Assembly: GCA_038528965.1 (NCBI GenBank)
Contig: JBCBEC010000038.1
Coordinates: 6,912 to 70,911 of the forward strand
Length of the DNA stretch: 64,000 bases
Source: Lewinella sp038528965
GTDB taxonomy: Bacteria; Bacteroidota; Bacteroidia; Chitinophagales; Saprospiraceae
Reading direction: 5' to 3'
The notes under the pieces are model-generated. The model searched no databases. It saw nothing but the letters and a program-made list of their open reading frames with translations, and was not told the DNA's origin. The position numbers and the translations under genes were made by a program. The number at the start of each line of letters is the position of its first letter. Positions within the stretch are counted from its first letter, which is position 1. Of this stretch, positions 8,261 through 15,200 are shown one piece after another.

Positions 8261-9268
8261 ATGTTCTTTCCTGCTACTTACAGCCTAGCCGTAGTACTAT
8301 GTGTAATTACCATGCTGTGTTGGGGCTCTTGGGCTAATACCCAAAAATTGGCCTCCCGCTCCTGGTCTTTTCCTCTGTTTTATTGGGACTACACCATTGG
8401 CGTCCTACTGTTCTCTTTGGTTCTGGGCCTCACCCTGGGATCGACGGGAGAGGAGGGACGACCTTTTCTCGAAGATCTGCAACAGGGGAGCAGTGCCTCC
8501 TTTATTTCAGCTATTATCGGTGGTGTCATATTCAATATTGCCAATCTGTTGGTAGTAGCGGCTATTGATATCGCGGGTATGGCTGTGGCTTTTCCGGTAG
8601 GAATTGGCATTGCTTTAGTGCTGGGGGTAATTGTCAACTATGTGGCCACCCCGGTAGGAGATCCAGTCTTGCTGTTCATCGGTACAGCCCTGGTAGCCGT
8701 AGCTATTGTATTGGATGCTATTGCTTACCGACAAAAAGAAGGGGGAGAAACATCGGCCTCTACCAAGGGAATCCTACTTGCTATTGCTGGTGGCGTTTTG
8801 ATGGGCTTTTTCTACCGCAAAGTAGCTGCTGCCATGTCCTTGGATTTTGCCGAACCCGCCGCGGGACTGTTTACGCCTTATAGTGCCGTATTCGTTTTCG
8901 CCATTGGCATCTTCCTCTCCAACTTTGTTTGGAATACCTTCTTTATGTATCGCCCTTTCAAAGGAGAGGCTGTTACTTACGCTGATTATTTCCAGAAAGG
9001 TACGCCCAAGCTCCACGCTATTGGTATCCTTGGCGGGGTCATCTGGTGTATTGGTATGGCCTTTAGCATGATTGCTTCTGAAAAGGCTGGCTTCGCTATT
9101 TCTTACGGCTTAGGCCAGGGCGCTACCATGGTCGCGGCAGCTTGGGGCGTATTCATTTGGCGCGAGTTTGCGGATGCTCCAAAGCGGACCAATCGCCTAT
9201 TAGGCCTCATGTTTCTGTTCTTTATTGCGGGCTTAGCTATGATTGTTTACGCACGAGTGGCGGCCTAG
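8261..9268 (+). CDS. GRP/RhaT-like sugar transporter (DMT superfamily)
   Basis: An integral membrane protein of 335 residues with about ten hydrophobic helices. It opens with a first helix rich in small and aromatic residues (VLCVITMLCWGSWANTQKL), typical of the glucose/ribose porter (GRP) family and related ureide-permease-like carriers. It has no ATPase partner, so it would work as a secondary transporter. Its position behind ribokinase under the LacI operator suggests ribose or a nucleoside as substrate. An intergenic stretch of 199 bp with low-complexity repeats separates it from rbsK, so it may have its own promoter. Confidence 0.78.
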   Translation: MFFPATYSLAVVLCVITMLCWGSWANTQKLASRSWSFPLFYWDYTIGVLLFSLVLGLTLGSTGEEGRPFLEDLQQGSSASFISAIIGGVIFNIANLLVVAAIDIAGMAVAFPVGIGIALVLGVIVNYVATPVGDPVLLFIGTALVAVAIVLDAIAYRQKEGGETSASTKGILLAIAGGVLMGFFYRKVAAAMSLDFAEPAAGLFTPYSAVFVFAIGIFLSNFVWNTFFMYRPFKGEAVTYADYFQKGTPKLHAIGILGGVIWCIGMAFSMIASEKAGFAISYGLGQGATMVAAAWGVFIWREFADAPKRTNRLLGLMFLFFIAGLAMIVYARVAA

Positions 9269-9451
9269 CACCAAAAGTTTTTTTGAAAAAAATAGAACTC
9301 CTGGAACTATCCCGCTCCAACGCTTGTATTTGCTGGTGTACAATTTAGAAATCATGCACAACCATACTTCATATCTCTGTCTGTTTAGTTCGTTGCTACC
9401 GCAAACGGCAAGGGCAGTGTTATAGGTATACTTCACATATACATACCTGAG

Positions 9452-9486
9452 AAAGGCTCCTTGCATAGTTTGTAAGGAGCCTTTTT
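9452..9486 (+). terminator. Rho-independent terminator ahead of the tRNA array
   Basis: An 11-bp stem (AAAGGCTCCTT with AAGGAGCCTTT) with an 11-nt loop is followed by T5. It lies 5 bp before the first tRNA. It may end the transporter transcript or insulate the tRNA array. Confidence 0.8.
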
Positions 9487-9491
9487 CATTT

Positions 9492-9565
9492 GCACCTCTA
9501 CGCTAATTGGCAAAGCGATCTGACTTAGAATCAGGTGTGTCGGGGTTCGACTCCCTGGAGGTGTA
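9492..9565 (+). tRNA. tRNA with anticodon UAG (nominal Leu), short variable loop
   Basis: The full cloverleaf can be folded. The acceptor is GCACCTC/GAGGTGT with A73, the D-stem CGCT/AGCG with GG in the loop, and the anticodon stem TCTGA/TCAGG with loop CTTAGAA (anticodon TAG at 9526-9528). The T-arm is CGGGG/CCCTG with TTCGACT. No CCA is encoded. UAG reads CUA, normally a leucine codon, but bacterial leucine tRNAs are class II with a long variable arm and this one has only five variable nucleotides (TGTGT). The amino acid carried is therefore uncertain. Confidence 0.85.
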
Positions 9566-9571
9566 CAATTC

Positions 9572-9645
9572 ACGGACGTGGGCTAATAGGCAAAGCCAAC
9601 AGGCTTAAATCCTGTTGATTATCGGTTCGAATCCGATCGTCCGTA
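9572..9645 (+). tRNA. tRNA with anticodon UAA (nominal Leu), short variable loop
   Basis: A 74-nt cloverleaf with perfect acceptor ACGGACG/CGTCCGT and A73, D-stem GGCT/AGCC, anticodon stem ACAGG/CCTGT, loop CTTAAAT (TAA at 9606-9608) and T-stem ATCGG/CCGAT. UAA reads UUA (Leu). As with the neighbour six bases upstream, the variable loop has only five bases (TGATT), against the class II rule for leucine tRNAs. The two share D-arm and loop layout and look like sister genes. Confidence 0.87.
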
Positions 9646-9650
9646 TTAAT

Positions 9651-9799
9651 GGGTAGGTAGTCCGTAAGTGGAAGCGGGCCGGTCTGTAAAATCGGTGGTT
9701 AACCCCCTTGGAGGCCCTGACGATCCCTACAGGATGTCAGGATGCTGATATTCCGCTGCTGTGCGCGGAATCGTCAGTATTCGATCCCTCCCCTGCCCA
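9651..9799 (+). tRNA. tRNA-Tyr(GUA) interrupted in the T-arm by a 65-nt insert
   Basis: The acceptor is GGGTAGG/CCTGCCC with A73, and the anticodon stem CCGGT/ATCGG carries loop CTGTAAA (GTA at 9686-9688). The variable region is longer than class I (14 nt). The T-stem GGAGG (9710-9714) pairs with CCTCC (9787-9791), and the T-loop TTCGATC starts at 9780. Between 9714 and 9780, that is between positions 53 and 54, lies a structured insert (9715-9779). Without the insert, the tRNA is complete and reads as Tyr. Encoded CCA is absent. Confidence 0.82.
9715..9779 (+). other. T-arm insert 1 (in tRNA-Tyr), structured RNA element
   Basis: The 65-nt insert folds into two hairpins. Hairpin 1 is CCTGAC plus ATCC paired with GGAT plus GTCAGG. 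Hairpin 2 is CTGA plus ATTCCGC paired with GCGGAAT plus TCAG. It shares its core (CTGACGA, GTCAGGATGCTGATATT, AATCGTCAGTA) with the inserts in the Ser and Cys tRNAs. CTGACGA could instead pair over 7 bp with the distal TCGTCAG, giving a competing fold that would bring the two exon ends together. Confidence 0.8.
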
Positions 9800-9802
9800 C
9801 TT

Positions 9803-9876
9803 GGAAACTTAGCGTAATGTGGTAAGCGCGTCGGTTTGAAGCACCGAAGGTTGGGGTTCGACTCCCTGAGTTTCCA
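9803..9876 (+). tRNA. tRNA-Phe(GAA)-like
   Basis: Acceptor GGAAACT/AGTTTCC with A73, D-stem GCGT/GCGC with GTGG in the loop, anticodon stem TCGGT/ACCGA and loop TTGAAGC (GAA at 9838-9840). The T-arm TGGGG/CCCTG with TTCGACT has two wobble pairs next to the acceptor. Position 37 is G, whereas bacterial tRNA-Phe normally has A37, so this is a divergent gene. It starts 3 bp after tRNA-Tyr. No insert is present. Confidence 0.82.
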
Positions 9877-9955
9877 CTACATGTATTTGTAAGTGACAGT
9901 TGAAGTAAAAATGAAGCATATGACTGGCACTAGCCCTCTTATAGATACGAATTTC

Positions 9956-10103
9956 GGTAAGTAATATCAGCTCGGCGGCTGATGCCCGATTGCTAGTCGG
10001 TGCGCTCCCCTGGGAGTTGGGTCTCTGACGAGGCCTTTGGGCCTGTCAGGATGCTGATATTCCACAGAGTGGAATCGTCAGTATTCGATGCCTATGCTTA
10101 CCG
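9956..10103 (+). tRNA. tRNA-Ser(GCU) interrupted in the T-arm by a ~63-nt insert
   Basis: Acceptor GGTAAGT/GCTTACC with G73, the serine discriminator. The D-stem is ATCAG/CTGAT and the anticodon stem CCGA/TCGG with loop TTGCTAG (GCT at 9992-9994). A true class II variable arm is present (CTCCC CT GGGAG). The T-stem GTTGG (10016-10020) pairs with CCTAT (10091-10095) with one T-T mismatch, and T-loop TTCGATG starts at 10084. The structured insert lies between (10021-10083). The T-stem boundary is uncertain by one or two bases. Confidence 0.78.
10021..10083 (+). other. T-arm insert 2 (in tRNA-Ser GCU)
   Basis: This insert has the same core as in tRNA-Tyr but different hairpin ends that keep pairing. 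Hairpin 1 is TCTGAC plus AGGCC with loop TTTG and GGCCT plus GTCAGG. Hairpin 2 is ATTCCAC with loop AGA and GTGGAAT. The changes are compensatory relative to the other two copies, which argues for selection on RNA structure. Confidence 0.8.
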
Positions 10104-10257
10104 CAGTTGAATTAGAATTAGAATGGGAATTAGCATAAGAATTTGTGCTACGCCATTCAATATTCTAATTGCCAACCCATTCAACTAACTACGGCCGCCG
10201 AAGCTTTAGCGTAGGAGGCCTAACCAAATTCACTAAATCTCCTAATCCAACTAATAC

Positions 10258-10400
10258 GAGTTAGTTTCCGAACGGTTTACAGGTCCCTGGTTGCAACTCA
10301 AGATATGCAGGTCCTGACGAAGCTTTACTGCGTTCCGCTTGCCAGGATGCTGATATTTTGCGATAGCAAAATCGTCAGTATTCGAATCCTGTCTAGCTCT
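10258..10400 (+). tRNA. tRNA-Cys(GCA) interrupted in the T-arm by a 69-nt insert
   Basis: Acceptor GAGTTAG/CTAGCTC with T73, the cysteine discriminator U73. The anticodon loop TTGCAAC (GCA at 10293-10295) is closed by CCTGG/TCAAG with one mismatch. The D-stem is weak (CC/GG with GG in the loop). T-stem GCAGG (10307-10311) pairs with CCTGT (10388-10392), and T-loop TTCGAAT starts at 10381. The insert occupies 10312-10380, at the same 53/54 junction as in Tyr. The weak D- and anticodon stems may reflect divergence. Confidence 0.75.
10312..10380 (+). other. T-arm insert 3 (in tRNA-Cys)
   Basis: Core CTGACGA, CAGGATGCTGATATT and ATCGTCAGTA as in the other copies. Hairpin 1 is CCTGAC plus AAGC paired with GCTT plus GCCAGG (one A-C mismatch) around a longer loop. 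Hairpin 2 is ATTTTGC with loop GATA and GCAAAAT. The hairpin 2 stem differs at several pairs from the other inserts and stays fully paired. Confidence 0.8.
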
Positions 10401-10406
10401 CAATCC

Positions 10407-10489
10407 AGAAGATAGCACCCAATGGTGGGTAAGCAGTCTTGAAAACTGTGCCATGGTAACACATGGGGGTTCGATTCCTCTATCTTCTG
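10407..10489 (+). tRNA. tRNA-Ser(UGA)
   Basis: Perfect acceptor AGAAGAT/ATCTTCT with G73 (serine). Anticodon stem GCAGT/ACTGT with loop CTTGAAA (TGA at 10440-10442). A long class II variable arm is built on CATG repeats, and the T-arm is GGGGG/CCTCT with TTCGATT. It begins 6 bp after tRNA-Cys and has no insert. The D-stem (ACCC/GGGT) is shifted by one compared with the norm. Confidence 0.85.
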
Positions 10490-11007
10490 CTCTCAACCAC
10501 CGTGCTCCTACGCGGTAGCCAGCTATGGCGCAAGTGTAAGCCGCAGGCGTAGATGGTTCGATTAAGTAGCCCTATAGCTATGAGTGACAGTGACAATGAA
10601 ATTGGTTTGAATTAGAATTGGAATGCCCGCCTGTGCCAGAGGCTTCGTCGGGAAGGGAATCGGAACTAGCATTAGAATTTGTGCTACGCTACTCAATATG
10701 CTAGCTAATCACCAAATACACCCCGGACTTACGTCAAAGGTTATAGCGCACGAAGAAGAGAGCAATGAATATTGTCTACGGGTAACTGACCACTTTTTTG
10801 AACCATCTAAGGCATTGAAGGAACATATAAGAAATCAATCCTAGAACCATCTAGCTTTTCTTAACCACATAAGACACAGAAGGCACACTAATCTCCGCCT
10901 TCGCTTAAAGCTGCTACGGACAGAGCAACTAAATTCATTTTATCACTGAAGCGTAAGCGAAAGTGGGCCAACACAATCCATTCAACTAAATTCACTAACT
11001 CAACTAA
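10490..11007. other. Non-coding tail of the tRNA region, degenerate repeats
   Basis: No gene is supported. The stretch 10606-10710 repeats, with a GC-rich insertion of about 28 bp, the element seen at 10108-10190 (shared AGAATTTGTGCTACGC and flanking GAATTAGAATTGGAATG-like blocks). A 73-codon frame at 10623-10844 runs through this repeat. Its second half reads like protein but has no recognised family. Confidence 0.4.
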
Positions 11008-12015
11008 TTACTCAAACCCATTCACCCCATTCACCGTCGTATACTTGAAGCTAAGCTTCTGATCGGGATAAATGTACTTGAAAGCAGATTGTACGGCTAA
11101 TGTACCTTCGTGGAAACCACATAAGATCAGCTTGAGCTTGCCGGTGTAGGTATTGATGTCGCCAATGGCGTAGATGCCGGGTACGCCGGTGCTGTAATCC
11201 TCGGTATTAACTACGATAGCATTTTTATCAATCGTCAAGCCCCAGTCGGCAATGGGGCCGAGTTTTGGAGAAAGGCCAAAGAGCGGAATGAAGTGATCGG
11301 TAGATTTAATGACTTCGCCGGATTCTTTCTGTTTAATGACTACATCCGTGAGTTTGCCATTGCCACGAAGACCCACCGCTTGAGCGTTGGTGAGTAGGTT
11401 GATCTTTCCAGCTTTGGCCAAGTCATGTACCTTTTCCACGCTATCCAGCGCACCCCGGAAGGATTCCCGACGGTGGATCAGGGTCACCTCATCGGCAATA
11501 TCGGCTAGAATGATCGTCCAGTCCAAGGCGGAGTCACCACCTCCCGCTACTACTACTCGCTTTTTGCGGTAGAGTTCAGGGTCGCGGATGATGTACTCAA
11601 CGCCTTTGTCTTCGAATGAGGCGAGATTGGAGATAGGCGGTTTGCGTGGTTCAAAACAACCCAGACCCGCTGCAATGCAGATGACGGGTGCTTCAATTTG
11701 GGTGCCGCGACTAGTGGTCAGACGATACATCTTTTCTCCTACCTTCTCTATGCTTTCAGCACGCTCACCCAAGGTGAAACCAGGCTTGAAAGGGGCAATT
11801 TGCTCCATCAGGTTGTCTACGAGCTCTCCGGCCAGAATCGAAGGATAGCCGGGAATATCATAGATGGGCTTTTTAGGGTAAATCTCAGTAAGCTGTCCGC
11901 CGGGCATCGGGAGTGCGTCTACCAAATGGCAGCGCAGCTTCAGTAGTCCTGCTTCGAATACAGTAAAGAGCCCCACTGGCCCAGCTCCAATAATGAGAAT
12001 ATCCGTCTTGATCAT
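11008..12015 (-). CDS. Ferredoxin-NADP+ reductase, thioredoxin-reductase type
   Basis: This flavoprotein of 335 residues has two nucleotide-binding folds: IIGAGPVGLFTVFEAG near the N-terminus for FAD, and VVVAGGGDSALDWTIIL around residue 155 for NAD(P)H. A C-terminal FAD motif (GIYAIGDINTYTGKLKLI) is also present. It resembles thioredoxin reductase but lacks the CxxC redox motif between the domains, which marks the YumC-type ferredoxin/flavodoxin-NADP+ reductases. It would pass electrons between NADPH and ferredoxin in the cytoplasm. I chose ATG 12015 (MIKTDILIIGAG). A TTG further upstream overlaps the predicted -7 promoter box. Confidence 0.87.
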   Translation of the reverse strand: MIKTDILIIGAGPVGLFTVFEAGLLKLRCHLVDALPMPGGQLTEIYPKKPIYDIPGYPSILAGELVDNLMEQIAPFKPGFTLGERAESIEKVGEKMYRLTTSRGTQIEAPVICIAAGLGCFEPRKPPISNLASFEDKGVEYIIRDPELYRKKRVVVAGGGDSALDWTIILADIADEVTLIHRRESFRGALDSVEKVHDLAKAGKINLLTNAQAVGLRGNGKLTDVVIKQKESGEVIKSTDHFIPLFGLSPKLGPIADWGLTIDKNAIVVNTEDYSTGVPGIYAIGDINTYTGKLKLILCGFHEGTLAVQSAFKYIYPDQKLSFKYTTVNGVNGFE

Positions 12016-12033
12016 TTTGCTCAATTTGCGCCG

Positions 12034-12041
12034 CAAAGGTA
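12034..12041 (-). promoter_or_regulatory. Bacteroidota -7 promoter box for the ferredoxin-NADP reductase gene
   Basis: On the minus strand TACCTTTG matches the Bacteroidota -7 consensus TAnnTTTG exactly, with TTTTG about 22 nt upstream as a possible -33 element. Transcription would start near 12027, giving a leader of only about a dozen bases before ATG 12015. Confidence 0.6.
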
Positions 12042-12163
12042 AGGTTTCGTGGTTTTTTTAATTCAAAACACCGTAAAAATAGTAGGGTAGGGGCGTAAAA
12101 TGACTAATTTTTGTTAGCTGAAACTACTGACTTTTAGGTACGCTAGCGCACAGGTTTTTCCAG

Positions 12164-12205
12164 AAATAACAATCGGGCCCCTGGTTAGAACCAAGCGCCC
12201 GATCG
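12164..12205 (-). terminator. Probable terminator after the giant SprB-repeat gene
   Basis: On the minus strand, 20 bases after the stop, CGGGC plus CTTGGT pairs with ACCAG plus GGCCCG around the loop TCTA. The hairpin is strong but the following T-tract is weak (TTGTTATTTC). Confidence 0.5.
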
Positions 12206-12224
12206 TTAATTTATAGAGAGTAGC

Positions 12225-15200
12225 TTACTTACGCTTCACCACTTTCATTGTCCGAATATTAGTCTCACCTAAGCGTAAGCGTACCAGATAAACGCCCGCT
12301 GGGTAAGCGTTGAAGTCTAACTGCATACGACGTTGCTCGGCGTCTACTTCTAGCGTAGCCATTTGCTTACCACTCACGGAGAAGATTTCCAAGGTAACAT
12401 CCTGCTCGTCAAAGGTGTCGAACAGTTCGAGCGTGAGTACATCTTCTACCGGATTCGGATAGAGCATGGCAATCTTCGAATCGTTGTACAAGACCACTTC
12501 CTCAATATTGGAGTAGGCGGTGTTGCTTTGGTCATCCTCTACCTGTACGCGATAGTAATTCAAACCACGCTTTGGTGCCTCTGAGTAGAACTCGAAGTAA
12601 TGGATGCCGTTCAAGGCGTTGACCGGATCCGTTACCGTAGCGACGCGCTCAAAGTTTTCCCCATCGGCCGAGTGTTCGACATGATAACTCAAGCCTGGGA
12701 TATTAGCGTTCATCTCCCAAGAAACCATTATCTGGCCGGCTTCAGGGTTGGTTACGTCACTATCAATCACCAGCCCTTGGCCACAAATAGTAGGGGAGGT
12801 AGTAATGGTGATGGTCTTGTAGTCGTAAGCAGAACAGCCGTCAACCGTTACAATCAACTCGACTTCAAATACACCAACATTGGTCCAGGTTACAGTGGCT
12901 TCTGGTCCGTTTACGGTAGATGGTGTTGCACCTCCGGTAAAGTTCCAAGTTACCTCGGAGAATGGAGCAAGGTCTTCCGCCACAAAGGTGGTAGGCTCAT
13001 TCCAGCATACCAAACCAGGGCCATTAATGATCGCCTCTGTTTCGTCACCAACTTCTACTACGATGATATTAGACTCCAGGAATGGTCCACACTCCTCAAT
13101 ACGTGCACAACGTGCGAAGTAAGTCGTAAAGAACAGCGGTCCGGCATCGTAAGTTGGAGAGTTAGAGTTCGGAATTGGTGTCCAGGTTTGGATTGGTGTA
13201 TTGGGTAATCCATTCGTGAACATCCATAGGTACTCAATTTCTCCTTCACCACCTGATGGCTCATCCAGGCTTACAAAAGGTTCTGGATCGTTACCAGGGG
13301 CACACAAGTATTGATCTTGTCCAATGGCACCAGGATAGGTGATATTCACACACTCTGGGCAAAGTCCCATGTCGAAGCTAAAGTTCTCTTCGTACGGATC
13401 CAAGTGGAAGAAGTCTGTCATCAAGGTCACAGGATTCACATCACTATCCAATTCGTCATTGCCACCTTGGTTAGGCGTGGTGAGATCAAAACCAGGTACT
13501 TCGCCAAAGGTCAATTTGTAGTTGCCCGGAGGTACATTAAAGAAGAAGTTACCGTTAGCGTCCGTAAAGGTGGTGATGTTTACATCAGGATCGTTGAATT
13601 CTGCGGTACCGGTAATGGTTACTTCCACACCAGGTACGCCAGGCTCGTTACCCCCCTGTACACCATCACAATTCAAGTCGAGCCATACGCGGTCACCCAC
13701 GGTTGCTAGACATTCATCGGTGATCGTAAACTGGGTTACGATTGTTGCTTCACACTCTTCTACGTCTAATGGCACCAAGGTTGCGATCAGCTCAAAGTCA
13801 CCAGTACCTAATACTAGTGGATCAATCTCTGTTGTGATAACTCCGTTGACCGTAAAGATCATGTTGCCCGGAATGTTAGGGTTAGCACCTAACTGGATAG
13901 GAGCATCCGCTAAGCATAGGTCAGCCGGAGGTAACTCATCGATATTTACGGTAGGATATTCACAAACGTTGCTAATCGACAAGGTGTCAAATCCGTTAGT
14001 GGTTACCACACTGTACATGATCTCATCAACCAGACGGAAGGCAAACTCATAAACACCAGGTTCTACCTCCACTGTAGGTTGTGGGAAGGTAACTGGAACA
14101 GGTGCATTTGGTGGATCACCATTGGGTGCGAAGAACATGCCACTACCGTCGATAATCGTCCAGGTCTCATTTGGATAAGACCGGATGGTAAAGATCTCAC
14201 TAAACTGGCCATCATCCTCCGTAGTAGAGTTATTCAAACATGAACAAGGGTCGCTGATCACACCATTTGGTGGTACATAGATACCGCCGTCAATCGTAAG
14301 ATCAATTTCACCTGGATCAAGCGTATAGTTGGCCGTCATGCCGTTCATGCCGGGCTCGATATCGTTATCCAGCGCATCATCTCCCTGGTTGGAAGAGGTA
14401 TAGTCAAAGCCATCAGGAATGACAAACTGAACGGAGTAAGTACCTGGATCAAGGCCCAAGAAATAGTACTCGCCGTTGTCGTCCGTTACGGTAGTGGCAA
14501 TAACATTACCATCAGCGTCTTTCAGGTTAACCGTCACGCCAGGTACTGGTGGTTCGAAGTCATCTTGTTGACCATCGTGATCGATGTCTTCCCAGACGTA
14601 GTTACCCAGACCCGCAAGTGGCTCAAGGGTAGCCGAACAGGTGGTCTGACAGCCATTGGCATCCGTTACAGTAACAGAGTAGGTGCCAGGTGCCAGGCCA
14701 GTCAAACTTTGGGTGTCGCCACCATTGCTCCAGTCATAAGTAAACGGAGCGGTACCACCACTTACATTTACAGTTACGGCACCATTGTCGCCCAATGTGG
14801 ATTCTGAGTCTACCGTCACACTACAGCTTGGCGCAGGGAAAGTCGTTACCGCAGCAAAGGCACTTTCGGTACAGCCATTGGCATCGGTTACGGTTACGGA
14901 GTACGTACCAGGAGCCAGGTTGGAAGCTGTGGCGGTGGTAGCGCCATTGCTCCAGAGGTAGGTGAAGCCAGGAGTACCACCACTTACGTTTGCTACCAGG
15001 ATACCCTGGTTGACGTTGCTACAAGTACCGCTATTCTGCGTGATGTTTACGTCTAGATCAGCAGGTTCGGTAATGACGATGCTATTGGTTGCAGTACAGC
15101 CATTGGCGTCCGTTACGGTTACGGTGTAAGTTCCACCGGATAGGCCAGTAATAGTTGCACTCACTTGGCCGTTACTCCAAGCAAAGATGTATGGTCCTGT

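Noticed and set aside
9715..10380. CTGACGA in the tRNA inserts as a hammerhead ribozyme core (CUGANGA)
   Set aside because: The required GAAA box and cleavage triplet in the right order are missing, and CTGACGA takes part in stable pairing in all three copies.
9715..10380. tRNA inserts as group I introns or archaeal bulge-helix-bulge introns
   Set aside because: At 63-69 nt they are far too short for a group I core, and I could not draw the two 3-nt bulges with a 4-bp helix at the exon borders.
10500..10585. An eighth, degenerate tRNA (AGCTAT...ATAGCT with GGTTCGATT)
   Set aside because: The T-stem does not pair and no anticodon arm can be formed, although the ends are complementary.
10623..10844. 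73-codon frame as a protein gene
   Set aside because: The first half runs through the repeated AGAATTTGTGCTACGC element and there is no recognisable domain or ribosome-binding context.
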